DNA of 36,698 nucleotides from Xinfangfangia pollutisoli (GCF_020179405.1 NZ_JAICBZ010000040.1:1-36698), one strand, 5' to 3'; shown: positions 16,736-25,580, counted from the first letter of the stretch. Numbers and translations: made by a program. The notes: a model not told the origin generated them from the sequence alone.

Positions 16736-17650
16736 TCAATCGCCCGCGACGAGGGTCTTGGTATCGACATCCCCGGTCAGCAGGTCGAATTCGCGCCCGA
16801 CACCGACGAAGAAATCGAAATCGGCGGGGACGATCGCCGTGCGCCATGCGGGCGTATAGGGCGGGTTCACGTTCAGATGGGTTTTCGCGATCTCGCCCGC
16901 CGCGTCGCGATTGGCCCGGATCCAGTCGATGCTTTCGTCAAGGCAGGCTGTGAAGGCCTTCACCGCCTCGGGATTGCTGCGCGCCCATTCGCCGGTCGTG
17001 GCCCAGAGCGTGATCAGTGCATCATCGGCCACCGCGGAATAATACTCACCGGCGTTGCGCTCGGCCAGGCCGCCGCTGACCAACGCGCCCAACACCGGCT
17101 CGGCCGCGACCACCGCATCAATGCTTCCCGCCTTCATCATCTCGGCCATGCGGGGGAAGGGCACTTCGACAAAGGTGATCGTGGCGGGATCGACCCCCTC
17201 GGTCACCAGCCATTTGCGAAACACAAGATCGGCCACCGACAGCAAACCGGGCACGCCGACCTTACGGCCTTCCAGGTCCTTGGCCGTGGTGATGCCCAGG
17301 CCCGTGCGGGTGACCAGGCTTAGCCCTTCATTGCCCTTTTGCATGACCGAACTGCCCGCGATGGCGACCATGTCGATGCCATTTTCGACCGCGGGCAGGA
17401 TGACCGTCGGCGTGCTGATCCCGATCTGCAGCGAGCCGGACAGAAGCGCCGGCGGGATATTGGTCACAACCGGGGTCGGCACCAGGACACTGTCATAGCC
17501 CGCCCGCTTCAGGCAGCCATTCTCATGCGCGACAAGGCCGGGCAATGTGTCAATCGAGGGCGGAAAGCCGATATGGATCGTCTCATCCGCAAGGGCCGCT
17601 CCTGCTGCGCAGAAAGCTGCAAGCGTCAGCGGCAGAAATGCCTTAGTCAT
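16736..17650 (-). CDS. ABC transporter substrate-binding protein (NMT1/THI5/SsuA-like)
   Basis: A 304-residue periplasmic binding protein. The signal peptide is residues 1-21 (MTKAFLPLTLAAFCAAGAALA, with an ALA cut site). The mature protein has the NMT1/SsuA-like layout: IHIGFPPSIDTLPGLVAHENGCLKRAGYD, then GSLQIGISTPTVILPAVENGID, and the hinge/lobe region DLEGRKVGVPGLLSVADLVFRKWL and AGSIDAVVAAEPVLGALV. It determines the importer's substrate, which I cannot name. GGGAGG stands six bases before the ATG. A hairpin and a tandem repeat lie between it and the ATPase gene upstream. Confidence 0.9.
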   Translation of the reverse strand: MTKAFLPLTLAAFCAAGAALADETIHIGFPPSIDTLPGLVAHENGCLKRAGYDSVLVPTPVVTNIPPALLSGSLQIGISTPTVILPAVENGIDMVAIAGSSVMQKGNEGLSLVTRTGLGITTAKDLEGRKVGVPGLLSVADLVFRKWLVTEGVDPATITFVEVPFPRMAEMMKAGSIDAVVAAEPVLGALVSGGLAERNAGEYYSAVADDALITLWATTGEWARSNPEAVKAFTACLDESIDWIRANRDAAGEIAKTHLNVNPPYTPAWRTAIVPADFDFFVGVGREFDLLTGDVDTKTLVAGD

Positions 17651-17677
17651 GTGTTTCCTCCCATGGAATATGGCCCG

Positions 17678-17702
17678 GCCTTCTGTGCCAGCCTTCTGTG
17701 CC
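17678..17702. repeat. Tandem 12-bp direct repeat in the ABC operon
   Basis: GCCTTCTGTGCC occurs at 17678-17689 and again at 17691-17702 (period 13), in the 77-bp gap between ATPase and SBP genes. It may reflect local slippage. Confidence 0.6.
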
Positions 17703-17719
17703 CGGCCTTTCTGGCCGGG
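17701..17719 (-). terminator. Intercistronic hairpin between ATPase and binding-protein genes
   Basis: CCCGGCC-tttct-GGCCGGG is a perfect 7-bp stem with a five-base loop directly after the ATPase stop in the direction of transcription. It has no T-tract, so partial termination or mRNA-end protection is more likely than full termination; such hairpins often set the excess of binding protein over ATPase. Confidence 0.45.
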
Positions 17720-17727
17720 TTCTGCGT

Positions 17728-18555
17728 TCAGTGTCCGACGATCAACTGGTGCAGCTGGTGCCTGCGCGCGATGAATTCGGCCGCTTCGCGGGTGGTCAGC
17801 TGGTGGCGCGGCCGGGCCAGCGCGATGTCAAGCGTGGTCAGGATCCGGCCGGGATTGGCCCCCAGCCCCATCACCCGGTCGCCCAGATAGATCGCCTCTT
17901 CCAGGTCATGGGTGATGAAGATCACGGTAATGCCTTCGCGGGCGACCAGATCCAGCAACTCGTCCTGCAGCGATTGCCGCGTCATCGCGTCCAGCGCGCC
18001 GAAGGGTTCATCCATCAGCAGAAGACGCGGCCGTTGCGCCAGGCAGCGGGCGATCTGCACGCGTTGCTGCATTCCGCCCGACAGTTCGGACGGGTATTTC
18101 TCGGCCGCGGCAGCAAGCCCTGTCATCGCAAGCAGCCGTGTCACCTCGGCTTCGGCGTCCTGGCGGCTTACCGATCCGGGGCTGATGCCCAGCCGGACAT
18201 TGGCGCGCACGGTGCGCCAGGGCAGCAGCGCGCGGCCATAATCCTGAAACACGATCGCCCGCTCGCGCGACGGGGCGGTGACCGGAGCGCCCTCGAACAG
18301 GATTTCCCCCGAGGTCGGGCGCTGCAGGCCGGCGATCTGACGCAAGAGCGTGGTCTTGCCGCAGCCTGACCCCCCGACGATGCAGAACACCTCGCCAGAG
18401 CGGACGTCGAAGCTGATCCCCTCAAAGACGCAATGGCGCTGCGGCCCGGTTCCGAAGACCATGGATGCGCCCCTGACACGGATGGCAACGCCGTCCTGCG
18501 CCCGTCGGGGCACCGCTGTCGCATCGGTCTGGCCTGTCTGGCCTGTCATCTGCAT
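17728..18555 (-). CDS. ABC transporter ATP-binding protein (SsuB/TauB-type)
   Basis: A 275-residue cytoplasmic ATPase. Walker A is GGSGCGKTT, the Q-loop lies in [15 protein letters not shown], the signature is [16 protein letters not shown], Walker B is [12 protein letters not shown], and the switch histidine is in ITHDLEEA. These are the patterns of the nitrate/sulfonate/taurine subgroup. The start at 18555 is preceded by GGAGGAG; the frame to 18654 would add a Cys/Arg-rich tail with no site. It is the first gene of the minus-strand importer operon and divergent from the degradation operon. Confidence 0.92.
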   Translation of the reverse strand: MQMTGQTGQTDATAVPRRAQDGVAIRVRGASMVFGTGPQRHCVFEGISFDVRSGEVFCIVGGSGCGKTTLLRQIAGLQRPTSGEILFEGAPVTAPSRERAIVFQDYGRALLPWRTVRANVRLGISPGSVSRQDAEAEVTRLLAMTGLAAAAEKYPSELSGGMQQRVQIARCLAQRPRLLLMDEPFGALDAMTRQSLQDELLDLVAREGITVIFITHDLEEAIYLGDRVMGLGANPGRILTTLDIALARPRHQLTTREAAEFIARRHQLHQLIVGH

Positions 18556-18932
18556 GGCCGCATCTCCTCCGCTTCGGGGTGCAAGCCGCTGGCAGGGCAA
18601 CCGGCAGGTTGCGCCTTTCAGTGCGTGCAGTGTTCCGACGTCCCTCCGGTTCACCGCAGCGGCCCCCTCCTCGGGTCACAAACGATGAATTCAGGAAATC
18701 GTATTCGGGTGGATCTGCAGGGTCTTGTTCCAGAGCGCGGCCTTCATGGACCCGGAGTGCGGTGCCGTTTTCGGAGCCGAAAATTAAAAAATGTTTGTTA
18801 TCAGACTATTGGCGCGATTTCGCTTCGGCGGTCGCCTGCAGGGCGCACAATCAGGCAATGCCGGCTTCCCTTTCAGACCAGACAGCCGCCTTCCCGACAT
18901 GACAGCTTTCCTCAGGGCAGGAGGAGTTGGAC
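18556..18932. promoter_or_regulatory. Divergent control region of the catabolic island
   Basis: The 377 bp separate the minus-strand ABC operon from the plus-strand degradation operon. No convincing gene is present. It contains an AT-rich patch (18780-18810) unlike the GC-rich surroundings, a 16-bp palindrome, and the AGGAGGAG Shine-Dalgarno of the first plus-strand gene (18919-18926). I could not place -35/-10 boxes with confidence. Both operons are likely controlled from here. Confidence 0.55.
18768..18783. promoter_or_regulatory. Palindromic operator candidate TTTTCGG-ag-CCGAAAA
   Basis: Perfect 7-bp arms with a two-base centre, next to the AT-rich patch in the middle of the divergent region. 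The position suits a dimeric regulator acting on both operons. The AraC-type gene at 27336 would more usually bind direct repeats, so a different regulator may be responsible. Confidence 0.4.
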
Positions 18933-20057
18933 ATGGCAGAATTGTCGGGTCCGCGTTCGCTCTCGAACGCGAAGGAATGGATGCTGGACAAGCTGAAGGC
19001 CGCGGTTCATCCGATGGGCCTGACCGACCCGGATGCCACCCGCGAGGTGATTGCCGGGCTGAAGGGGCTGGACGGTGCGCAATGGGCGGCGGCCTGGATG
19101 GCCAAGGGTGATGCCTTTGCCGCCGTCGCCGAGAAAGCCGAGGCTGCGGGTGACGCCGATGCGGCGCGCGCGGCCTGGTATCAGGCCTATGGCTTCTACT
19201 TCCTGGGTCGCTTTCCCTGCCCGAACCACCCGGACAAGGAAGACAGCTATCGCCGCGAAGTCGCCGCCTATCAGCGGTTTGGCCGTCTGGCACGGCCCGC
19301 GATCGAGGTGGTGACCGTTCCCTTCGACGGGCGCGCGGGCGAAGGCCGCGAGATCACCTTCTATGTGCGGATGCCCGAAGGCGTGGCAAATCCGCCGGTC
19401 ATCGCCATGTGGGGCGGGGTCGACGCCTGGAAAGAGGAAATGACCATCCTGACCGAAGGTCTGGCGAAAGAGGGCTTCGCGACCATCGCGCTGGACAATG
19501 TCGGCACCGGGCAATCGCCGATCAAGGCCGGCCCCGATGGCGAGCGGCAGTTCCTGCCGGTTTTCGACTGGATCGAGACCTGCGGCCGGTTCGCGCCGGG
19601 GCGGCTGGCGATTGTCGGGCGCTCGTTCGGGGGGCATTGGGCGACCAAGCTGGCGCATCTTTTCCCGCAGCGGTTCCGGGCGGCGGTGAACTGGGGGGGC
19701 GGCGTGCATTTCATGTTCCAGCCCGACTGGATCGAGGCCTCGCGCCATCCCGACAGCTATCTGATGGAGCTGGTCGAGACCCGCTCGCGGATGCTGGGGG
19801 CTGCGAATGACGCCGAATACATCGCCGGGTTCAAGCGGCTTTCCCTGCTGGATCAGGGGCTGCTGGATCAGCCCTGCGCGCCGCTGCTGCTGATCAACGG
19901 CAAGAACGACACGCAATGCCCGGTCACCGATATCGAGCTGCTGACAGAACATGGCGACCCGAAAGCGGTGCGCCTTTTCCCGGGGCGCGGCCATATGGGC
20001 TTTGGCCCCGGCACCGTGCCCGCGATCATCGGCTGGCTGAAAAGCCACCTTGCCTGA
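18933..20057 (+). CDS. Alpha/beta hydrolase, DUF1100 / 2,6-dihydroxypseudooxynicotine hydrolase-like
   Basis: A 374-residue alpha/beta hydrolase with a long helical N-terminal cap (about 1-125, including GFYFLGRFPCPNHPDKEDSYRREV), as in the C-C hydrolase that splits 2,6-dihydroxypseudooxynicotine in nicotine-degrading Arthrobacter. Candidate triad: S231 in GRSFGGH, D326 in NGKNDTQCP, H354 in GRGHMGF. The length is close to the 367 residues I recall for that enzyme. A strong AGGAGGAG precedes the ATG at 18933. As the first gene of the degradation operon it probably removes an acyl side chain by C-C cleavage. A general esterase is the alternative. Confidence 0.8.
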   Translation: MAELSGPRSLSNAKEWMLDKLKAAVHPMGLTDPDATREVIAGLKGLDGAQWAAAWMAKGDAFAAVAEKAEAAGDADAARAAWYQAYGFYFLGRFPCPNHPDKEDSYRREVAAYQRFGRLARPAIEVVTVPFDGRAGEGREITFYVRMPEGVANPPVIAMWGGVDAWKEEMTILTEGLAKEGFATIALDNVGTGQSPIKAGPDGERQFLPVFDWIETCGRFAPGRLAIVGRSFGGHWATKLAHLFPQRFRAAVNWGGGVHFMFQPDWIEASRHPDSYLMELVETRSRMLGAANDAEYIAGFKRLSLLDQGLLDQPCAPLLLINGKNDTQCPVTDIELLTEHGDPKAVRLFPGRGHMGFGPGTVPAIIGWLKSHLA

Positions 20058-20071
20058 CACCCGGAGGAAAC

Positions 20072-20380
20072 ATGGCGAACTGGCAGGAAATGATGCCCAG
20101 CACACGGGCATATCTGATGAACAAGGTGCTGTATGAGCTGCACCACAAGCCCGATGACCTTGCAGCCTACAAGGCCGATGCCGAGGCCTATCTGGCGCGC
20201 TTCGGCCTGCCGCAGGATCTGGCCGACTGCATCCGCAACAATGATGTCGCGAACATGTATCTGACCGGCGTCAATCCCTATCTGCTGCGCGCCCATTGCA
20301 TCGGGGTCCGCATCCCCGAGGATGTAAGCCTTGCCGCGCTGCGCAGCCTGCTGACCCATGAGGATTACAACAATGGCTGA
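20072..20380 (+). CDS. Extradiol dioxygenase small subunit, LigA-like
   Basis: A 102-residue helical protein of the protocatechuate 4,5-dioxygenase alpha-subunit (LigA) family. Typical elements: RAYLMNKVLYELHHKPDDLAAYKAD, an N-terminal helix pair, then GLPQDLADCIRNNDVANMYLTGVNPYLLRAH, which covers the active site of the partner subunit. A GGAGGAAA site precedes the ATG. It overlaps the LigB-like gene by eight bases, consistent with equal production of an alpha2-beta2 enzyme. Confidence 0.88.
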   Translation: MANWQEMMPSTRAYLMNKVLYELHHKPDDLAAYKADAEAYLARFGLPQDLADCIRNNDVANMYLTGVNPYLLRAHCIGVRIPEDVSLAALRSLLTHEDYNNG

Positions 20381-21194
20381 GATCACCGGCATCTACACCG
20401 CCTCGCATACCCCGGTCATGCTGAACTTCCCCGACCGGATTCCGGCCGAGCTGAAGGATGAGATCTTCGGGGCCTACAAGGCGATGGGCGACGACTTCAT
20501 GTCGGGCAAGCCCGATGCGCTGATCGTGCTGTCGAACGACCACCTGCACAACTTCTTCCTCGACAATTTCCCGGCCTATTGCATCGGTTGCGCCGAAAGC
20601 TACGAAAGCCCGATCGAGCATTGGCTGCATGCCAAGCGCCGGGTCTTTGCCGGCGACCAGGCCTTTGGCGCCTATCTGCTGCAGGAAGCCTATCAGGCCG
20701 ATTTCGACCCGTCCTTCTCGATGGAGATGGTGCTGGATCACGGCTCGCTTACGCCGCTGGAACTGGCGGGGGTGGATCCGGATCTGCCGATCGTGCCGGT
20801 GCTGATCAACTGCGTGCAGCCGCCCATGCCGACGATGCGGCGCAGCTATGCGCTTGGCCAGTTCCTCGGGCGGGCGATCCGCGCCTATGAAGGCGTGGAC
20901 CGTGTGGCGATCCTGGCCACGGGCGGCATCAGCCATGACATCGCCACCCCGCGCATGGGCATGGTGAATGAGGAATTCGACCAGACCTTCCTCACTCTGA
21001 TGGAGAAGGGCGATATCGAAGGCACGCTGCGCTATGCCACCGATTTCGTCCACACCGCGGGCAATGGCTGCGAAGAGATCCGCATGTGGATGGCCGCGAT
21101 GGGCGCGGCGGACGGGGCGCCGTTCCGGCGGGCCTATTACCGGGCGGTGAACGATTGGTATACCGGCATCGGCATCGGTCGGTTCGAGGTTTGA
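20373..21194 (+). CDS. Extradiol ring-cleavage dioxygenase catalytic subunit, LigB-like
   Basis: A 273-residue type II (LigB superfamily) extradiol dioxygenase that opens a dihydroxylated ring next to the diol with Fe(II) and oxygen. Iron-ligand candidates are H12 (TASHTPVM; the same number as in Sphingobium LigB), H57/H59 (SNDHLHNFF) and E234/E235 (GNGCEEIRMW). H188 (GGISHDI) is the acid/base histidine. The ATG at 20373 has a GAGG site nine bases upstream; 20358 is an alternative start. Only part of the protein resembles classical protocatechuate enzymes, so the substrate may be a different catechol- or pyridinediol-type ring. Confidence 0.88.
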   Translation: MAEITGIYTASHTPVMLNFPDRIPAELKDEIFGAYKAMGDDFMSGKPDALIVLSNDHLHNFFLDNFPAYCIGCAESYESPIEHWLHAKRRVFAGDQAFGAYLLQEAYQADFDPSFSMEMVLDHGSLTPLELAGVDPDLPIVPVLINCVQPPMPTMRRSYALGQFLGRAIRAYEGVDRVAILATGGISHDIATPRMGMVNEEFDQTFLTLMEKGDIEGTLRYATDFVHTAGNGCEEIRMWMAAMGAADGAPFRRAYYRAVNDWYTGIGIGRFEV

Positions 21195-21198
21195 TGCC

Positions 21199-22335
21199 AT
21201 GATCCGCCAAAGAAAGCCGGCAGCGCGAAGCGCGCTTGTCATCGGCGGGGGCATTGCCGGCATGTCGGCGGCGCTGGCGCTTGCCGAGGTCGGGGTCGCC
21301 GTGCGGCTGATCGACAGCGATCCCGACTGGAAGGTCTACGGCGCCGGAATCACCATCACCGGGCCGACGCTGCGGGTGATGAAACGTCTGGGCATTCTCG
21401 ACCGCGTGATGGCCGAGGGCTGGACGGCGGATGGCCTGCTGGCCTGCGATGCGCAGGGGGCCGAGCTGGCCCGGATCGACACTTCGGACGCGGCATTGGG
21501 CGAGGTGCCGGGTGCGGGCGGCATTCTGCGGCCCGCGCTGCATCAGATGCTGTCCGAGCGGGTGCGCGCCAGCGGGATCGCCGTCGATCTTGGCCTGTCG
21601 GTCCGCGCGCTTGCACAGGGGCAGCCGCGCCAGGTGACCTTCTCGGATGGCAGCAGCGCGGCCTATGATCTGGTCGTGGGCGCCGATGGCATCTTTTCGG
21701 CGACCCGCGACATGCTGTTCCCCGGCCTGCCTGCGCCGAAATATGTGGGCCAGGTCTGCTGGCGGCTGATGACAGAACGCCATCCGCAGATCGACCGGCG
21801 CACCTATTTCCTGGGCGGGCCGTTGAAGGTGGGGATGAACCCGGTCTCGCCCGAGGGCATGTACATGTTCCTGCTGGAACCGGTGCCGCAGTTCCAGCGC
21901 CTGCCGGATGAGGCCCTGCCCGGACGGCTGGCCGAGTTGATGGCGCCCTATGGCGGCATCGTTGCCGATGTGCGCGACGCGATTACCGCCGGCTCCACCA
22001 TCGTGGCCCGGCCGCTGGAAACCATTTTCCTGCCGGAACCCTGGTATCGTGACGGTGTCGTGCTGATCGGCGATGCCGCGCATGCCACGACACCGCAGCT
22101 TGCCTCGGGCGCCGGAATGGCGATGGAGGATGGCCTGGTTCTGGGCGAGGAAATCGCCCGCGCCGACAGCGTGGAGGCGGCGCTTGCCGCCTTCCAGGGC
22201 CGACGCTACGCCCGCTGCGCGACGGTGGTTGAAAATTCCCTGCAACTGGGGCGCCTGGAGCGGGCCTGCTCGACACCCGTCGAACAGATCCGCGTGGTCG
22301 AGGATGCCCTCAAGAAACTGAACGAGCCCTACTGA
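21199..22335 (+). CDS. FAD-dependent aromatic-ring monooxygenase (class A)
   Basis: A 378-residue single-component flavin hydroxylase. Residues 14-21 hold the dinucleotide fold GGGIAG followed by acidic D39. The DG motif is LVVGADGIFSATR and the second FAD motif is VVLIGDAAHATTPQLASGAGMAMEDG near residue 290. It belongs with salicylate hydroxylase, 3-hydroxybenzoate 6-hydroxylase, 6-hydroxynicotinate and 2,6-dihydroxypyridine hydroxylases; I cannot assign one. NAD(P)H-dependent ortho- or para-hydroxylation before LigAB cleavage is the likely role. It starts four bases after the LigB stop and its TGA overlaps the next ATG by one base. Confidence 0.88.
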   Translation: MIRQRKPAARSALVIGGGIAGMSAALALAEVGVAVRLIDSDPDWKVYGAGITITGPTLRVMKRLGILDRVMAEGWTADGLLACDAQGAELARIDTSDAALGEVPGAGGILRPALHQMLSERVRASGIAVDLGLSVRALAQGQPRQVTFSDGSSAAYDLVVGADGIFSATRDMLFPGLPAPKYVGQVCWRLMTERHPQIDRRTYFLGGPLKVGMNPVSPEGMYMFLLEPVPQFQRLPDEALPGRLAELMAPYGGIVADVRDAITAGSTIVARPLETIFLPEPWYRDGVVLIGDAAHATTPQLASGAGMAMEDGLVLGEEIARADSVEAALAAFQGRRYARCATVVENSLQLGRLERACSTPVEQIRVVEDALKKLNEPY

Positions 22336-23102
22336 TGTTCCTGACCGTCAACGACCATCTTCAGCACGTCATGATCGCTGGCCCCGAAGACGGGCCGGTG
22401 CTGGTGCTGCTGCATTCGCTGGGCACTTCGGGGCTGTTGTGGCAGGCGCAGGTGGCGCATTTCGCCCGCAGCCATCGGGTGATCTGCCCCGATTTCCGCG
22501 GCCATGGGCTCAGCGCCGAAAGCCGCGTTCCCCTGACCTGCGCGGATCTGGCCGGGGATGTCCTGGCCATCCTCGACCGGTTCGGGGTGAACAGCTTCGC
22601 GCTGGCGGGCTGTTCATTGGGCGGCGTGGTGGCGCAGATCGTGGCCGCCCGCGCGGGCCAGCGGGTCACGGGACTGGTGATCTTCGACAGCTATATCGCC
22701 AGCCTGAACCCGCCGATGTGGCGCGATCGGGCGGCCAAGGTTCGGGCCGACGGGCTGGCCTCGATTGCGGAAGGGGTGCTGAAGCTTTGGATCAGCCCCG
22801 CCGAGGCCGAGACGCCGGAAGGCGCCGGTTTGCGCCAGATCCTCGCCCGGGCCAGCAGCGAGGGCTATGCCGCCGCCTGCGACGCCCTGGCCGAGGTGGA
22901 CAACCGCGCCATCGCCGGCAGCATCCTTTGCCCAACCATCGTTGCCTCGGGGTCCGAAGACCGTGCCGTGCCGCTGGCCGCCAGCCAGGCGCTGGCCGAG
23001 GCCATCTCTGGCGCATCGGTCGAAGTCATCGCGGGGGCGGGGCACATCCCGCTGCTGCATCACGCGGAAACCTGCTGCAGCCTGATCGGGCGCATCACCT
23101 GA
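22335..23102 (+). CDS. Alpha/beta hydrolase, PcaD/NicD-like
   Basis: A 255-residue cytosolic hydrolase of the fold used by 3-oxoadipate enol-lactonase (PcaD) and N-formylmaleamate deformylase (NicD). Seen: the oxyanion region VLLHSLGTSG (25-33), CPDFRGHGLS (51-60), nucleophile S94 in GCSLGG, D209 in GSEDRAVP and H237 in AGHIPLLH. It is coupled to the monooxygenase by a TGATG overlap. A role in hydrolysing the ring-cleavage product (lactone, amide or formyl group) is inferred from position only. Confidence 0.82.
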   Translation: MFLTVNDHLQHVMIAGPEDGPVLVLLHSLGTSGLLWQAQVAHFARSHRVICPDFRGHGLSAESRVPLTCADLAGDVLAILDRFGVNSFALAGCSLGGVVAQIVAARAGQRVTGLVIFDSYIASLNPPMWRDRAAKVRADGLASIAEGVLKLWISPAEAETPEGAGLRQILARASSEGYAAACDALAEVDNRAIAGSILCPTIVASGSEDRAVPLAASQALAEAISGASVEVIAGAGHIPLLHHAETCCSLIGRIT

Positions 23103-23162
23103 ACCAGACCGGATGGCGCGGCTTTCGGAGGGGCGGCCGCGTCAGAGCAAAGGGAGGAAACC

Positions 23163-23249
23163 TTGCACCACATTATCCCAGTCCTGTCGTCTGGTCCGAC
23201 CGGACCGCACGGCAGCACCAGGCAGAAACCGGGGGAGGAAGGTCAATGA
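23163..23249 (+). CDS. Possible short ORF coupled to the molybdenum hydroxylase gene
   Basis: In the 143-bp gap before the large subunit a GGGAGG (23152-23157) is followed at suitable distance by TTG at 23163. The frame gives about 28 residues (MHHIIPVLSSGPTGPHG...) and its TGA overlaps the next ATG (ATGA). The codons also form a GGTCCG-ac-CGGACC hairpin. It may be a leader for coupling, a remnant, or chance. Confidence 0.25.
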   Translation: MHHIIPVLSSGPTGPHGSTRQKPGEEGQ

Positions 23250-25579
23250 ACGATCTGCGCGACCGTTTCACCGGCCGTTTGGAGGACCGCCGTTTCCTGA
23301 CCGGCACAGGCCGCTATGTCGATGACATCACCTTGCCGCATCAGGCCCATATGGCGCTGGTGCTGTCGCCTTACGCCCATGCGGTGCTGCGCGGCATTGA
23401 TACCGCCGAGGCCGAGGCGATGCCCGGCGTTCTGGCGGTGCTGACCGGCGCCGATGTGCTGGCAGACGGGCTTGGTCCGGTGCCGCCCTTCTTCATGCCG
23501 AAGATGTGGGGCGGGCCTGAAGGCTATGCCACGCTGCGCCCGATCCTGTGTACGGACAGGGTGCGCTGCGTCGGCGACCGTGTGGCCATCGTCATCGCGG
23601 AAACCCGCGATCAGGCCCGGCTTGCGGCGGAAATGGTGGCGGTGGACTATGACCCGCTGCCCGTCGTCACCAGCGCGCGCGCGGCGCTTGAAGGCGATGG
23701 CGTGCCGCTTTGGGAGGACAATCCGACCGGAAATCTGTCGTGCAGCCTGGAAATGGGCGACAAGGCCGCCACGGCCGCCGCCTTTGCCGCGGCCGATGTG
23801 ACGCTGCACCGTCATTTCCTGACCCCGCGTCTGGCGCCCGCGTCGCTGGAGCCGCGGGGCTGTATCGGCCATTATGACGCCGGCGAGGATCGCTATACGC
23901 TGCATACCTCGTCGCAGGATCCGCATGGCTTCCGCGCGGTGATCGCCCGCAATGTGCTGAAATGCGCCGAAAGCCGCATTCGGGTGATCTCGCCCGATGT
24001 CGGCGGCGGTTTTGGTCTGAAAGCGCATATGCATCCCGAGGATGCGCTGGTGCTTTGGGCCTCGCGCCGCACCGGGCGGCCGGTGAAATGGATCGCGACC
24101 CGGTCCGAGGCGATGATGACCGACACCCAGGGCCGCGGCCAGGAGATCGAGGCCGAAATCGCGCTGAACCGCGATGGCAAGGTGCTGGCGGTGCGGGCGA
24201 CCGCCTGGACGAATATGGGCGCCTATTTCTGGGGAACGGCGACACCGCCCTTCTATTTCGCGATGCAGCTGATCCCCAATGTCTATGATCTTGGGGCGGT
24301 TGATCTGACCAATCATGCCGTCTTCACCAATATCGCCCCGATGAGCGTCTATCGCGGCGCGGGCCGGCCCGAGGCGACGTTCGTGATGGAGCGGCTGATG
24401 GACGAGGCCGCCGCCGCCATCGGCATGGATCCGGTGGAGTTGCGCCTGAAGAACGTGATCGCCCCCGAGGCGATGCCGTTCAAGACCGCAACCGGCATGG
24501 TGTATGACAGCGGCGAATTCGCCAACATGATCCGCAAGGCGCGTGCCGCGGCGGATTGGGCGGGATTTCCCGCCCGCGCCGAGGCAAGCCGGGCGAAGGG
24601 GTTGCTTCGGGGCCGCTCGTTGATCTCGTATATCGAGGTTGCGGGGGTGATGAACGAAAGGATGGAACTGCGGTTCGAACCCGACGGAACCTTGACCATT
24701 CTGGCTGGCACCCATTCGCATGGGCAGGGGCATGCCACCGTCTTTACCGAACTGGTGGCGGACTGGTTGTCGATCCCGGCCGAAAGCATCCGCTATGTGC
24801 AGGGCGATACCGACAGGATCCTGGTCGGGCGCGGCACCTTCGCCGCCCGCTCGTCGATGCTGGGCGGCTCGGCGCTTTTGCGGGCGAAGGATGCGCTGAT
24901 CGAGCGGGCAAAGGAAATGGCGGCCGTGGTGCTGCAGGCCGAGATCGCGGATATCGACTTCGAGCAGGGCATGCTGAAGGTCAGGGGCAGCAACAAGGCG
25001 CTGTCTCTCATCGAGGCGGCAAAGCTGTTCTATCTGCCCGCGGGCCCCGCGAACCTGCTGGGCATCGGGCTGACCGGCGCGGGCACGGCGGCGGGCAAGC
25101 CGGGCGCTGCGCCGAACTACCCCAATGGCTGCATGGTCTGCGAGGTCGAGGTGAACCCGAAAACCGGGGCGCTGACGATCGAGCGCTTTGTCGCCTTTGA
25201 CGATGTGGGCCGGATCCTGAACGCCACGCTTTGCGAAGGGCAGATCCATGGCGGCATCGCGCAGGGGCTGGGTCAGGCCCTGCTGGAAGCGATGACCTAT
25301 GACGAGGATGGCCAGCTCACCTCGGGCTCGTTCATGGATTACTGCATGCCCCGGGCCGAGCATATGCCCGCCGTCGATTCGTATCTGCTGGAGGTGCCCT
25401 GCGCCACCAATCCGCTGCAGGTGAAGGGCGTCGGCGAATCCGGCGCCATCGGGACGCCTGCCGCTTTGGTCAATGCGGTGATGGACGCCATCCGCCCGCT
25501 TGGCGTGACGTCCATCGACATGCCGGTCACTCAGGCCCGGCTGTGGCAAACGCTTCGGGATGCCGAGGCAGGAGTATAA
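23246..25579 (+). CDS. Molybdenum hydroxylase large subunit (xanthine dehydrogenase family, CoxL-like but not a CO dehydrogenase)
   Basis: A 777-residue Mo-cytosine-dinucleotide-type subunit. It begins GRLEDRRFLTGTGRYVDD, the usual N-terminus. The Mo-site loop at 368-374 is VYRGAGR, the 'form II'/general hydroxylase type, not the C-S-F-R loop of true CO dehydrogenase. G253-G256 (VGGGFG) and the catalytic glutamate E731 (GVGESGAIG) are present. Such enzymes insert water-derived oxygen beside a ring nitrogen or into aldehydes/ketones (nicotine, ketone, quinoline dehydrogenases). GGGGGAGGAAGG precedes the ATG at 23246. It is followed at once by CoxG-, CoxS- and CoxM-like genes. Confidence 0.9.
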   Translation: MNDLRDRFTGRLEDRRFLTGTGRYVDDITLPHQAHMALVLSPYAHAVLRGIDTAEAEAMPGVLAVLTGADVLADGLGPVPPFFMPKMWGGPEGYATLRPILCTDRVRCVGDRVAIVIAETRDQARLAAEMVAVDYDPLPVVTSARAALEGDGVPLWEDNPTGNLSCSLEMGDKAATAAAFAAADVTLHRHFLTPRLAPASLEPRGCIGHYDAGEDRYTLHTSSQDPHGFRAVIARNVLKCAESRIRVISPDVGGGFGLKAHMHPEDALVLWASRRTGRPVKWIATRSEAMMTDTQGRGQEIEAEIALNRDGKVLAVRATAWTNMGAYFWGTATPPFYFAMQLIPNVYDLGAVDLTNHAVFTNIAPMSVYRGAGRPEATFVMERLMDEAAAAIGMDPVELRLKNVIAPEAMPFKTATGMVYDSGEFANMIRKARAAADWAGFPARAEASRAKGLLRGRSLISYIEVAGVMNERMELRFEPDGTLTILAGTHSHGQGHATVFTELVADWLSIPAESIRYVQGDTDRILVGRGTFAARSSMLGGSALLRAKDALIERAKEMAAVVLQAEIADIDFEQGMLKVRGSNKALSLIEAAKLFYLPAGPANLLGIGLTGAGTAAGKPGAAPNYPNGCMVCEVEVNPKTGALTIERFVAFDDVGRILNATLCEGQIHGGIAQGLGQALLEAMTYDEDGQLTSGSFMDYCMPRAEHMPAVDSYLLEVPCATNPLQVKGVGESGAIGTPAALVNAVMDAIRPLGVTSIDMPVTQARLWQTLRDAEAGV

Positions 25580-25580
25580 C

